Positions 53,240 through 62,141 are shown, counted from the first letter of the stretch. The stretch is DNA of 64,000 bases from Oxalobacteraceae bacterium (GCA_013284265.1 JABTBR010000024.1:1-64000), one strand, 5' to 3'. Numbers and translations: made by a program. The notes: a model not told the origin generated them from the letters alone.

Positions 53240-54121
53240 TCAGCGCTTCGACACGATAAACTGCAAGAGCGAGTCCAGCGCCAGGATCAGCGTCAGCGCG
53301 CTGACAAACAGCACCATGCCGGCGAAACCGTGCAGGAAGCCTTGACCGGCCGCGTCGCCGAAATAATAGGTGATCAGGGTCAGCACGATCACCCGGATCA
53401 CATTGGCCGAGAACGAGATCGGGATGATGAAGATGGCCAGCGTGATATTGCGCACCGCCGAGGTATGCCGCACCACGTTCAGGTAGAACAGGCCCAGCGC
53501 TTCAAGCGTGAGCAGGGTCTGCAGGCCGGCGCAGGCGTTCGCCACCAGCAACTCGTATTGGCCGATCTGCAGGATCACGCCGCTGCGGGCGATCGGGTAG
53601 CCGGCCAGGAACAGCAGGTGTTCGGTGGCCCAGGACACCGCCATCTTCATCGGCATGGTCACCTTGATCACCAGCTCGGCCGGCAAAGGGATCATGAACA
53701 GCATGAAGAAGAAGGGGAACCACTGGGCCTTCAGGGCCGCCCAGCCGCGTTTGATCACCAGCAGGCCGGCGGCGACCCACAGGAAGGCGCCGATCTCGAG
53801 AATGAAAATCTGCTGCGAACGGCCGACGATATAGGCCAGCAGGCCGATGATGAACAGCACATAGCCGCCCTTGGAGCCGCCCTTGCCTTCGCTCAGCTCG
53901 AGCATGCGCGGCCACTGGCGGTAGATCAGCCAGACCGACAGCGCCAGGATGATCGGCCCGTGGGCCTGCTCCTCGCTGAGCCAGATGCCGGTAAACAGGC
54001 GGTGCAGGCTGGGGATGAGCAGCGCGCAAAAACCGAGCACGATGGGCCACAGTTCGGCCATCGCGCCCTTCCAGGCCGGCCCGAACAGGGCCGACGGTGC
54101 TTTGGATGCCGTCGCCATCAT
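53240..54121 (-). CDS. xrtB: Exosortase B
   Basis: 293-residue integral membrane cysteine transpeptidase-like protein that cuts PEP-CTERM tails. The catalytic set is present: Cys197 in ANACAGLQTLLTLEALG, Arg243 in SANVIRVIVLTL and His264 in GFLHGFAGM. The N-terminal EEQAHGPIIL is also typical. It follows epsG with a 1-bp overlap, the standard XrtB order. The eight PEP-CTERM proteins in the window are its presumed substrates. Confidence 0.96.
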   Translation of the reverse strand: MMATASKAPSALFGPAWKGAMAELWPIVLGFCALLIPSLHRLFTGIWLSEEQAHGPIILALSVWLIYRQWPRMLELSEGKGGSKGGYVLFIIGLLAYIVGRSQQIFILEIGAFLWVAAGLLVIKRGWAALKAQWFPFFFMLFMIPLPAELVIKVTMPMKMAVSWATEHLLFLAGYPIARSGVILQIGQYELLVANACAGLQTLLTLEALGLFYLNVVRHTSAVRNITLAIFIIPISFSANVIRVIVLTLITYYFGDAAGQGFLHGFAGMVLFVSALTLILALDSLLQFIVSKR

Positions 54122-55011
54122 CAGAAATCGACCAGCACCGAGCCGACCACTTCGGCGCCGCTGTGGCGCAGTTTTTCGCTCATGGTCTGCACATCGTCGA
54201 GCATGGTGTGGTTCTTGCGCGCCACCAGCAGCACGCCGCCGGAACGGGCGGCGATGGCCAGCACGTCCGAGGCCGAGGCCAGTGCCGGCACGTCATACAG
54301 CACCACGTCGTAGCGCGCCTGCAGGTCGGTGTTCAGATTGGCGAAGGAGGCGCGGCTGACCAGTTCCTGGGGATTCGGCGGCAGGGTGCCGGCCGTCAGC
54401 ACCGACAGCGAGACGAAGGAATCGATGCGGTCGATGGCGTCGAAGCCGGCGCGTCCGGCCAATACGTCGGACAGGCCCTGGCGCCCTTTCAGGTCGAAAA
54501 TATTGTGCTGGGTCGGCTTGCGCATATTGGCGTCGACCAGCAGGGTGTTTTCGCCCAGCTGGGAAAACACCACGGCCAGGTTGGCCGCCAGCATCGAGAC
54601 GCCGTCGCCATTGTTGATGCCGGCCACCACCAGCGACTTGCGTCCGCGCGCGAACCAGCGCAGCATCAGTTGGCTACGCACGGCGCGCAGCGTTTCGACC
54701 TGCGGGCTGAAGGGCTGATAGGCCGCCGACAACTGGCTCGAATACTTGGCCTCGCCTTCCTGCAGATAGGGATAGTCGAACTGGCGCGCCAGCACTTGCT
54801 GGATGTCGGCGTCGGTGATCAGGCCGAGGCGCTGGGCCGCCTCGCCGAAGCGTATCCCCAGTTCTTTCTGCATGCGCAACACGCGTTCGGCGTCCTCGGG
54901 ACGGATCTTGCCCGATTCGAGCAGCAGGCCGCCGATGCTGGAATCGCCGGCGCGCGGCAGGGCGGGAATCGGGTTCACCGCGTTGGGGGTGGCTACGTTA
55001 GGGCTAGTCAT
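54121..55011 (-). CDS. epsG: EpsG-type chain-length ATPase (bacterial tyrosine kinase family) without Walker A lysine
   Basis: 296 residues. An N-terminal GspE-N1-like region (about 25-90) precedes a BY-kinase domain. Walker A' LLVDANMRKP (Asp160) and a Walker B-like VVLYDVPAL are present. The P-loop reads GINNGDGVSM (131-140), lacking the Lys of GxxGxGKS, and no tyrosine-rich tail follows. EpsG normally partners EpsF in chain-length control; here the ATPase may be inactive. Lies 17 bp after epsF. Confidence 0.88.
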   Translation of the reverse strand: MTSPNVATPNAVNPIPALPRAGDSSIGGLLLESGKIRPEDAERVLRMQKELGIRFGEAAQRLGLITDADIQQVLARQFDYPYLQEGEAKYSSQLSAAYQPFSPQVETLRAVRSQLMLRWFARGRKSLVVAGINNGDGVSMLAANLAVVFSQLGENTLLVDANMRKPTQHNIFDLKGRQGLSDVLAGRAGFDAIDRIDSFVSLSVLTAGTLPPNPQELVSRASFANLNTDLQARYDVVLYDVPALASASDVLAIAARSGGVLLVARKNHTMLDDVQTMSEKLRHSGAEVVGSVLVDF

Positions 55012-55028
55012 AATGGTCGGTCCGTCTG

Positions 55029-56438
55029 TCAGTTCAAGCGCAGGCTGCTGCGGCGGAAAAAGGAAAGTTTACCGCGCGAGCGCGTGGCGGGGGCATTGCT
55101 CCAGTCGATCGCGCCGAGCACCGGGATTTCCAGCGCGTCCGACAGATCGCTGGCCGAGCGTACGCGCCGGTCCAGCATCTCGGCGAGCAGGCCGAAACCG
55201 AGGCCGATGATGCTGCCCAGGAAGATCGACAGGATCGCGTTGAGCACCATCTTCGGCGAGTTCGGCTCGATCGGCGCGACGGCCGGATTCAGGATCGCCA
55301 CGTCGGACTGCTCGGACTGGCCCTCGATGCGGGTCTGCGACAGGCGGTTCGACAGCACTTCGAAGTTGCGCTGGGCGCTTTCGACGTCTTTTTGCAGCAC
55401 ATTGAGTTCGTCGCGGGTACGGTTCAGTTCCAGTACCTTGGCCTTCTGGGCCGCCAGCGCGGCGCGGATCGCGCCTTCGCGCTGGCCGAGGATGCTGGCG
55501 TTGTTGCCGACCGAATTGGAGACGATGCGGATCTGGCTGCCCAGGTCGTTGCGCAACTGGGCCACTTCGGCCTCGGCGCTCTTGTATTGCGGATGGTTCT
55601 TGCCGAAACGCTGGGTCATGTCGGCCAGTTTCGATTCAGCATTGCTCAGATTGGCCTTCATGCTCTGGATCAAAGGATTGGTGGCCACGTCCGGCGATTC
55701 GGCACCATTGCCCTGGGCCATGCGCTGGCGCGAGGCCGCTTCGATCTGCTGTCCCTGGGCCATGACGAGCTGGGCCGACAGGTCGTTGAGGCGGTTCGAC
55801 TCGACGTCCAGACGGTTGTCCAGGCTGACGATGCCGTTTTCCTGCTGGTATTTCGACAGGCGGCTCTGGGCCGCTTCGACCGCGTCGCGTTGCAGCTTGG
55901 TCTGTTCATTGAAGTAGCCGGCCGCTTTTTTCATCGGCTCGACCTTCAGCTGGATGCTGGCCTTCTGGTATTCCTCGGCGAAGGCATTGGCCACGGCGGC
56001 GACGAACTGCGGATCGGAGCCCTTGAAGCTGACTTCGACCACGCTCGATTCGCGCGAGGGCACCACATCGACTTTTTTCAGCAGCAGCTCGGCCAGCCAG
56101 TCGCGCACCGTGCCCTTGCCATGGGTATCGTCATTGAACTGTTCGATGACGGCCGGGCTCTGCGCCAGTTTCAGTGCATCGACCACGCGCAGCGCGACGT
56201 TCTTGCTGGTCAGGATGTCGACCTGGGTCGCCATATAGCCTGGCAGCAGCTGGCCTGGCAGGGTCATGCCGGTGACCGGGTCGATGCCCTTGGAATTGAG
56301 CACGACCGAGGCCGTCGCCTTATAGGTTTTCGGCAGCAGCACGCTGACGACCATGGTGACGAGCACCGTGGTAAACAGGGTCAGCAGGATGATTTTTTTG
56401 CGTGCCCGCAAAATCAGCAGAAATTGAGAAAAATTCAT
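55029..56438 (-). CDS. epsF: EpsF-type chain length determinant protein (Wzz/PCP)
   Basis: 469 residues with two membrane helices (about 16-35 and 402-424) and a long periplasmic coiled coil (about 160-380). N-terminal Wzz domain with RARKKIILLTLFTTVL and LPKTYKATASVV; a conserved Pro-rich IEPNSPKMVLNA precedes the second helix. It controls polymer length with EpsG. Confidence 0.93.
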   Translation of the reverse strand: MNFSQFLLILRARKKIILLTLFTTVLVTMVVSVLLPKTYKATASVVLNSKGIDPVTGMTLPGQLLPGYMATQVDILTSKNVALRVVDALKLAQSPAVIEQFNDDTHGKGTVRDWLAELLLKKVDVVPSRESSVVEVSFKGSDPQFVAAVANAFAEEYQKASIQLKVEPMKKAAGYFNEQTKLQRDAVEAAQSRLSKYQQENGIVSLDNRLDVESNRLNDLSAQLVMAQGQQIEAASRQRMAQGNGAESPDVATNPLIQSMKANLSNAESKLADMTQRFGKNHPQYKSAEAEVAQLRNDLGSQIRIVSNSVGNNASILGQREGAIRAALAAQKAKVLELNRTRDELNVLQKDVESAQRNFEVLSNRLSQTRIEGQSEQSDVAILNPAVAPIEPNSPKMVLNAILSIFLGSIIGLGFGLLAEMLDRRVRSASDLSDALEIPVLGAIDWSNAPATRSRGKLSFFRRSSLRLN

Positions 56439-56492
56439 GGCGGCGCTTTCAATTCAGAACAGACAAGGTATCAGCCCAGGCTGAGGATTAAC

Positions 56493-57281
56493 TTAGAACA
56501 GGCTTTCTTGTACATACACGACGTCGTCGGCCTGCAACAGGTCGTCATGTTTGGCGGTGATGGTCTGCAGCTTGCCGTCGGCATCGCGGCGCTTGATGCG
56601 CACGCCGCGTTCGGTGCCGCGCGCGGTCAGGCCACCACCGGAGGACAGCGCCTGCAGCACCGTCATCGAGCGTTCCAGGCGGAAGGGGCCGGGACGCTGC
56701 ACTTCGCCATAAATGTAGACCCGCGGCGCCCGTTCGACATAGATGACGTCATTGGCGGCGATCTCCAGGTCGCGGTTGAACTCGGCGGTACGCACCATCT
56801 GGATCACATCGATCGCTTCCTTGGTGCTGGCGCCATTGCGCTTGCGGATCAGGCTGACGACATCGCCGCCATCGGCCGCGATGCCGCCGGCCAGCGCCAG
56901 CAAGTCCATCACGCTGCGCTTGCCATCGACCGGGTAGCGGCCTGGACGGTTCACCTGGCCCAGCACCGAGGCCAGCTGGCTCTGCGCCACGGTGACCAGG
57001 ATATTGACTTGCGGCTTTTTGACGAAGCCGCCGCTTTCGAGCAGTCCCGCGATCTTCTGCTCGGCCGCAGCGGTGGCCAGGCCGGCCACCGGCACCGTGC
57101 CCAGCAGCGGATAGGTGATCGTGCCCGCTTCGCTGACGCGGGTTTCCAGCGTCAGGTCGGGGCTGCCGTAGACCGAGACCTTGACCACATCGCCGGCGCC
57201 CAGCAGCACATCGGCGGCGCGGGCGCCATTGACGGCGAAGGCGGCCAGCAGGGCCATCATCCAAAGTACGAGTCGTTTCAT
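56493..57281 (-). CDS. epsE: EpsE-type polysaccharide export protein (Wza-like)
   Basis: 262 residues. Signal peptide (1-22), a poly_export domain (GAGDVVKVSVYGSPDLTLETRVSEAGTITYPLLG) and two SLBB domains (VLGQVNRPGRYPVDGKRSVMDLLALAGG; YIYGEVQRPGPFRLERSMTVLQALS). It forms or feeds the outer-membrane exit. No lipobox, as is usual for this XrtB variant. Confidence 0.93.
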   Translation of the reverse strand: MKRLVLWMMALLAAFAVNGARAADVLLGAGDVVKVSVYGSPDLTLETRVSEAGTITYPLLGTVPVAGLATAAAEQKIAGLLESGGFVKKPQVNILVTVAQSQLASVLGQVNRPGRYPVDGKRSVMDLLALAGGIAADGGDVVSLIRKRNGASTKEAIDVIQMVRTAEFNRDLEIAANDVIYVERAPRVYIYGEVQRPGPFRLERSMTVLQALSSGGGLTARGTERGVRIKRRDADGKLQTITAKHDDLLQADDVVYVQESLF

Positions 57282-57339
57282 GGTATCTACCCAGTTAATT
57301 GATTTACAAAGTACGACTTAACAAAGAGCGCCGCGGCGC

Positions 57340-58317
57340 TTATTTCAGACCGGCGACGCCGCGCGCGTTGGCGTCGGCGCCGGCGCTGGCCGCTTCGGCG
57401 GCAGGCGCGGCCGGCGCAGGGGCGGCACCGGCCGCGGCCGGCGCGGCCGGCTTGGCCAGATCCTTGTTCAGGTACTCGATCTTGGCCGCGGCGCGCAGGC
57501 GCGCCAGTTCGGCGTCGGCCGCATCCTTGTTCTTCTTATTGAACAGGAACTGTTCGATCTGCTGGGTCGCCACTTCCAGCGTGACCGGCGCGTCCTTGAT
57601 TTCGGCGATGGCGATCAGCATGCTGCGCTCGCCTTCGCGGATGATGAACAACTGGCCCTTGTTCATGCTCTGCAGCTTGGCGCTCAGGTCCACCGGCAGT
57701 TCCGAGGTGCTGCGCACCAGCTGGGCGCGCGCGTAGCCGACCTTGTGGCTGTCGAGGTAGGCGGCCACTTCGTCCAGGCTCTTCGAGGCGTCCATCGCCG
57801 CCTTCAGGCTGTCGTCGATATCCTTGGTCGCCACGATCAGCTGGCGCATGTCGAACTGCTTGCGACGGCTGAAGAACTCAGGGTGTTTATTGAAGTAGTC
57901 GGCCACTTCTTCCTTGGTCGGACGGGCGATGGTGCCGATGCGCTTCTGGATATAAGCCTGGGCCACGATCAGGGCCTTGGCCCGTTCGATCGCCTGCACC
58001 ACTTTCGGGTCGCGGTCGATTTTTTCCTTGCCCGCCTCGATCAACAGCAGTTGGCGGTCGACCAGCGCGTCGAGCAGCTGCTTCTTGGCCGCTTCCTGCT
58101 GGGACGCCTGCACGCCGGAGCGCTGCAGTTCTTCATTCAGTTGCAGCACGGTGATTTCCTCACCGTTGACGCTGACCAGGGCCTGGCCCGGTTTTTTTTC
58201 CTTGTCGCCGCAAGCGCTCAGGCCGACGGTAGCCAGCACGACCATTCCGGCGCACAGCAGCTTGGTGGCGGCGGCCAGAGTAGTTTTCTGGAAAGGCGAA
58301 GAGTCGAATTGGTTCAA
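57340..58317 (-). CDS. epsD: EpsD-type peptidyl-prolyl cis-trans isomerase, lipoprotein
   Basis: 325 residues. I chose a TTG start at 58315-58317, preceded by AAGGAT at 7 nt; it gives the natural signal LATVGLSACGDKEKK, a lipoprotein signal ending at Cys. The body is a SurA/PpiD-like chaperone with a C-terminal parvulin-like segment and an Ala/Pro-rich tail. In XrtB loci EpsD is the conserved isomerase of the export machine. It is the first gene after a 216-285 bp gap, and a clear promoter lies upstream. Confidence 0.88.
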   Translation of the reverse strand: MNQFDSSPFQKTTLAAATKLLCAGMVVLATVGLSACGDKEKKPGQALVSVNGEEITVLQLNEELQRSGVQASQQEAAKKQLLDALVDRQLLLIEAGKEKIDRDPKVVQAIERAKALIVAQAYIQKRIGTIARPTKEEVADYFNKHPEFFSRRKQFDMRQLIVATKDIDDSLKAAMDASKSLDEVAAYLDSHKVGYARAQLVRSTSELPVDLSAKLQSMNKGQLFIIREGERSMLIAIAEIKDAPVTLEVATQQIEQFLFNKKNKDAADAELARLRAAAKIEYLNKDLAKPAAPAAAGAAPAPAAPAAEAASAGADANARGVAGLK

Positions 58318-58449
58318 AATAGTATCCTTGAGTATATTTTTTGTCTGCGGTATGTTGGGTGATGCAGCGGCTGCGGCGCGGCGCAAAACCGCAAGCGCAA
58401 CCGGTCAATTATTACCTAACTTAGCCACCAAGCCTAGCAACAACGCAGT

Positions 58450-58480
58450 CCCATGGCAAAGAGCCGAGATCCCCGGCGTT
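58450..58480. repeat. Dispersed intergenic repeat, short fragment
   Basis: CCATGGCAAAGAGCCGAGATCC carries the head word GGCAAAGAGCCG of the repeat seen at 9.3 and 27.3 kb; the rest of the unit is missing. It falls in the putative epsD leader, just downstream of the -10 box. Confidence 0.5.
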
Positions 58481-58486
58481 GCGGGC

Positions 58487-58515
58487 AGTATGCGGCCACA
58501 CAATACACTTGTCAA
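58487..58515 (-). promoter_or_regulatory. Sigma-70 promoter of the epsD operon
   Basis: On the minus strand a perfect TTGACA (58510-58515), 17-bp spacer, CATACT (58487-58492, 4 of 6). Expected start near 58480, leader about 160 nt to the epsD TTG. Confidence 0.6.
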
Positions 58516-58602
58516 TCTGGTAAATACTGTTATTTTCTGTACTACGTTAACGCTCACTTAAGACTGTCCGGTTAAGGCCGCCTTCCCCGCGGCGCACCCG
58601 CT

Positions 58603-59985
58603 TCAATGGGCGTTTTCGCGCTTGAGCACCACCGTCACGGTGCGCAGGATGATCCACAGGTCCAGCCACAGCGACCAGCTGCGCAGATAGTCCAGATCGT
58701 AGCGGATGCGCGCCTCCATCTTGTCGAGCGTCTCGGTCTCGCCGCGCAGGCCATTGACCTGGGCCCAGCCGGTGATGCCGGGCTTGACCTTGTGGCGCAG
58801 CATATAACCCTTGATCAGCTTGCGATACTGCTCGTTGTGCGCCACCGCGTGCGGGCGCGGCCCGACTATGCTCATCCGTCCCTGCAACACATTAATAAAT
58901 TGCGGCAGTTCGTCAAGCGAGCTCTTACGCAAAAACGCACCGACCCGTGTCACCCGCTGGTCGTTCTTGGTTGCCTGCACCACCTTGGCGCCATCCTCGG
59001 CCACCGTCATTGAGCGGAATTTATAGACGATGATTTCCTCACCATACAGGCCATAGCGGCGCTGGCGGAAAATCACCGGACCGGGCGAGGTGGCCTTGAT
59101 CGCGACAGCTACCGCAAGCATGATCGGTGCCAGCATGATCTGGATCAGGGTGGCCAGGATGATGTCGCTGGCCCGCTTGACCATGCTGTTAAAGCCGGTA
59201 AACGGGGTTTCGCAGATGGCGATGACGGGCATGCCGCCGACGTTGTCGAAGCGCGCCTGCATCAGGTCGAACACATAGATGTCGGGCAGGAAGTAGACCG
59301 AGGCCGTGGTGTCCTGCAGTTCGTCGAGCAGCTTGGTGATGCGCGGCTGGGCCGAGATCGGCTGGCTGATGAAGATCATCTTGATCTGCTTCTCGCGCAC
59401 GAACAGGGCGATGTCGGACATCTTGCCCAGCATCGGGTGCTTCATCTCTGCCGGGCGGCGGTCCTCGGTGCGGTCGTCGAAGAAGCCGCGCACGCTCATG
59501 AACAGATTCGGGTTCTTTTCAATGGTGGCGGCGAACTTCACGCCGACGTCGTTGGCGCCGATGATGACCACCGAACGCACTTCGCTGTCGCGGCCCGGGT
59601 CGGTGCCGAACTTGCGCACCGCCAGATGGCCCGACAGCAGCAGGAAGGGGGTGACTGCGAACCAGGACAGCACCACGTTCTGGTCGTAGTGGTAGCTCAG
59701 GCCGGAGACCGAGCCGAGGAACAGCAGGATCGCCACCGTCACGCCCCAGCCGGCCAGCATGTCGCGCGCATAGGCGAGCATGCGTCCGCTGCGCCAGGTG
59801 CGGTAGGGATCGATGTGCTGGTACACCGCCGACGAGATGAAGAAGGCCAGTATCATCAGCACCAGCGAGTAGCCGGTAAACGGTTCCTCGTACAGCATCG
59901 AGAACAGATACAGGGTGCCCATGATCAGCAGCGGATCGAGCACGCGCTGGAAGAAGGAAATTAGGGGAATATCATTGACCGTCAT
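58603..59985 (-). CDS. epsB: Undecaprenyl-phosphate sugar phosphotransferase (EpsB, WcaJ/PglC type)
   Basis: 460 residues. Four N-terminal membrane helices, a Rossmann-like CoA-binding region (VVIIGANDVGVKFAATIE), one more helix and a C-terminal bacterial sugar transferase domain: FRQRRYGLYGEEIIVYKFRSMTV, FLRKSSLDELPQFINVLQGRMSIVGPRP, KPGITGWAQVNGLRG. It transfers a sugar-1-phosphate to undecaprenyl phosphate, the first step of repeat-unit synthesis. It is separated from epsD by about 285 bp, and 15 bp from epsL. Confidence 0.94.
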   Translation of the reverse strand: MTVNDIPLISFFQRVLDPLLIMGTLYLFSMLYEEPFTGYSLVLMILAFFISSAVYQHIDPYRTWRSGRMLAYARDMLAGWGVTVAILLFLGSVSGLSYHYDQNVVLSWFAVTPFLLLSGHLAVRKFGTDPGRDSEVRSVVIIGANDVGVKFAATIEKNPNLFMSVRGFFDDRTEDRRPAEMKHPMLGKMSDIALFVREKQIKMIFISQPISAQPRITKLLDELQDTTASVYFLPDIYVFDLMQARFDNVGGMPVIAICETPFTGFNSMVKRASDIILATLIQIMLAPIMLAVAVAIKATSPGPVIFRQRRYGLYGEEIIVYKFRSMTVAEDGAKVVQATKNDQRVTRVGAFLRKSSLDELPQFINVLQGRMSIVGPRPHAVAHNEQYRKLIKGYMLRHKVKPGITGWAQVNGLRGETETLDKMEARIRYDLDYLRSWSLWLDLWIILRTVTVVLKRENAH

Positions 59986-60000
59986 GTTGTTTCTTCAAAC

Positions 60001-61245
60001 TTAAAACTGGATATTGGCGTTGAGCGAAGCGCCCTTGGCGCGGTAACTGGTGCTGAACGAACTCTTGTCGCGCTGGTCTTGGAACACCGACAGGCCCAAC
60101 TGGATATTATTGCGCACCACGTATTGCGCGCCCAGCGACAGGTTGCGGCTGCTGTCCTGGACCGCGCCGCCCGGGCCGGCGGCGACGGTGGCGAAATCGC
60201 GCTTGACTTGCTTGATCTGGCCGTCCAGGGTGATCTTGGACGTCAGCGCATACTGGGCCGCCACGCTCAAGCCCTTGTTCAGGCTGTAGGTCGCGTTCGT
60301 GCCCTCGTAGGGTGTGAATTCGCGCCAGGCCTGGCCGGTGACGCGGATCAGCTGCGAGGGCATCCAGATGCCGATGGCGCGGCCATTGGTGCCGCTCGCA
60401 TCGCGCGTGGAATACTGCGCCTGGGTATGCTGGCGCTTGACGCGCCCGCCCAGGAACTGCAACTGGGTGATGCCGCTGACCTTCCAGAACACCTTGAGCT
60501 TGAGCTCATCCTGGGTAAAGCCCTGGTCGGCCACCTGCCCTTCAAAAATCAGCGGATTCGGATAACTGCCCTTCAGGCGGCGGTACTGCAGGCCGATGGT
60601 GCTGCCGCTGGGCGCCAGATAGTCGATCCCGGCTTCGCTGGCGTCTTCATTGCGGTTCAGATAGTGCTGCTGGGCCAGATCGAAGCGAAACTCGTCGCGT
60701 GTCTGGCGGCCGCGCAACTGCCAGCTCGGATGGAAACGCCAGGCGCCGTCGACGAACTCGCTGCGCTGGGTGCGCAGATTGCGCTCGGTGCCGCGAAAAT
60801 CGCTGAACGAGGCCAAATTCTGATTATAGGTCGCGCCGGCCGAGCCGCTCAGGTGGTCGCCCAGTTGCCAGAACCAGGTCGCTGCCAGATCCTTGCCGTC
60901 GTAGTTGAGCTCATCGAAGCGGTTGAAGCTGACCTTGGTCAGCTTGCCCGAGGCGGTGACGCGCTGGCGCCCGATCGGCCGTTCGAACTCCACGCCGGCG
61001 AACAACTGGCGCGAACTGTCCGAGCGCGGACCGGTGGCCTCGTCGGCCTGGCGCAGCAGATTGTCGTCATAGGAATAGCCGACACCGACATAGGGATGGA
61101 TGGTGTCGCTCAGCGCCGCATTGGCCGGCGCGCCAAACAGCGCGCCGATCAGCAGGGCCAGCCCGGCGCGGGCCGGCGCCAGGCGCGAAGAGGAAGTCGA
61201 CGGTGTGCGGCCAGGGTGAGGCAGAGAAGAATGAGAGCTCAACAT
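60001..61245 (-). CDS. epsL: EpsL-type outer-membrane beta-barrel protein of exopolysaccharide export
   Basis: 414 residues. Signal peptide (ends ANA near 43), then alternating hydrophobic/polar strands with the terminal NIQF, i.e. a C-terminal Phe typical of outer-membrane proteins. Start region HPYVGVGYSYDDNLLR resembles the EpsL/YjbH-like porins of XrtB loci. First gene of the eps unit, ahead of epsB by 15 bp. Confidence 0.82.
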   Translation of the reverse strand: MLSSHSSLPHPGRTPSTSSSRLAPARAGLALLIGALFGAPANAALSDTIHPYVGVGYSYDDNLLRQADEATGPRSDSSRQLFAGVEFERPIGRQRVTASGKLTKVSFNRFDELNYDGKDLAATWFWQLGDHLSGSAGATYNQNLASFSDFRGTERNLRTQRSEFVDGAWRFHPSWQLRGRQTRDEFRFDLAQQHYLNRNEDASEAGIDYLAPSGSTIGLQYRRLKGSYPNPLIFEGQVADQGFTQDELKLKVFWKVSGITQLQFLGGRVKRQHTQAQYSTRDASGTNGRAIGIWMPSQLIRVTGQAWREFTPYEGTNATYSLNKGLSVAAQYALTSKITLDGQIKQVKRDFATVAAGPGGAVQDSSRNLSLGAQYVVRNNIQLGLSVFQDQRDKSSFSTSYRAKGASLNANIQF

Positions 61246-61286
61246 TATTGTTTGTCTAAGGTAGGGTCGGCTAGAGAATTGATAAT

Positions 61287-61292
61287 ATTATA
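61287..61292 (-). promoter_or_regulatory. -10 box upstream of epsL
   Basis: A perfect TATAAT on the minus strand, 42 bp before the epsL ATG, within an AT-rich stretch. The -35 region is poor. Confidence 0.35.
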
Positions 61293-61328
61293 TTAGCGAT
61301 AGCTTCGCCGATTATTATTTCCGGATGA

Positions 61329-61991
61329 TTACCAGTACGTCCACTGATTTGTGGAAATTACCCATACTCCCAGCACACCATTGGTAATGGCATGGGCCAG
61401 GATCGGCGACCACAGGTTCCGGTGACGCATGTACAGCACACTATATGCCGCTCCGGCAACAATGCCTGCCAGCCATAAATTGTGCTCGAAACCGAAGAGT
61501 ATCACAGTGACAACAAAAGCTTTAACTTTCAATCGTGCAGGGTTCACATTGGCGAAGTCCGGGTCTTCCAGCCAGCGCATCAGGAAGGAACGCCAGAACA
61601 ATTCCTCCATCACCGGCACCACCAGCGCCGCGCCCATCAGGCGGATCGCCACCAGCAGCCAGTCGATGCGGCCGTCCGTGTGCGGGTCGAAGCCGGCCGA
61701 GCTGCCGATCACCATCCAGCCCGCATCCAGGCTGATCCACAGCACGAACACCAGCAGGCCGCTGACAATGGCCGCGGCCAGCGCGCGCAAGCCCAGCCCG
61801 GTCCAGGCCAGCTCGGCATAGTCGCGCCAGAAATACACCAGGGCGGCGAGCACCACGCCGATCTTGACGGGATAGAGCCAGCGCAAGCTGGCCGCGTCCA
61901 CGCCCAGGCGGCTCAGGCCGTCGGCAATGACGATAAAGCCCATGTACAGGGCGAAGGGAAGGACGCGCGCCAGGGCGGCGCGCTCAAACAT
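61329..61991 (-). CDS. CPBP/CAAX-protease-like membrane protein of the exosortase system
   Basis: 220 residues, about 6-7 membrane helices. Metal-site motifs of the CPBP (Abi) family are all there: EELFWRSFLMRW (Glu-Glu..Arg), FGFEHNLW and HAITNGVLGVW. This short form beside epsL matches the CAAX prenyl protease-related proteins of PEP-CTERM loci; its target is unknown. The ATG is the first one, with GGAGG 5 nt before it, but that site lies inside a hairpin. Confidence 0.85.
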   Translation of the reverse strand: MFERAALARVLPFALYMGFIVIADGLSRLGVDAASLRWLYPVKIGVVLAALVYFWRDYAELAWTGLGLRALAAAIVSGLLVFVLWISLDAGWMVIGSSAGFDPHTDGRIDWLLVAIRLMGAALVVPVMEELFWRSFLMRWLEDPDFANVNPARLKVKAFVVTVILFGFEHNLWLAGIVAGAAYSVLYMRHRNLWSPILAHAITNGVLGVWVISTNQWTYW

Positions 61992-62064
61992 GGCGGCCTC
62001 CGTCCAGGGCGACGGAGGCCGGGCGCGTGGCGCCGGAGCGAACTGCGGTAACGATCAAAGCCAT
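61984..62064 (-). CDS. Putative 26-codon leader ORF overlapping the CAAX-protease start
   Basis: ATG at 62062-62064 preceded by GGGAG at 4 nt, 26 sense codons, TGA at 61984-61986 just inside the CAAX-protease gene. Its frame runs through the hairpin at 61995-62020, so its translation would open that hairpin. The peptide (begins MALIVTAVRSGA) is not recognised. The case rests on position only. Confidence 0.4.
   Translation of the reverse strand: MALIVTAVRSGATRPASVALDGGRHV
61995..62020 (-). promoter_or_regulatory. Ribosome-binding-site-masking hairpin before the CAAX-protease gene
   Basis: Perfect 10-bp stem GGCCTCCGTC / GACGGAGGCC with a 6-nt loop. Its 3' arm contains the GGAGG ribosome-binding site and ends 3 nt before the ATG. 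Confidence 0.6.
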
Positions 62065-62141
62065 GGAACTCCCAGCGCTGTTGTATGCGCGGCTATTGTA
62101 ATAGCCACCAGCATCAGCGCCAAGTGCTGCAATGCACAAAT

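Noticed and set aside
62091..62106. Inverted repeat GGCTATT / AATAGCC between uup and the CAAX-protease gene as terminator
   Set aside because: Only a 2-nt loop and no T run on either strand; left unassigned.
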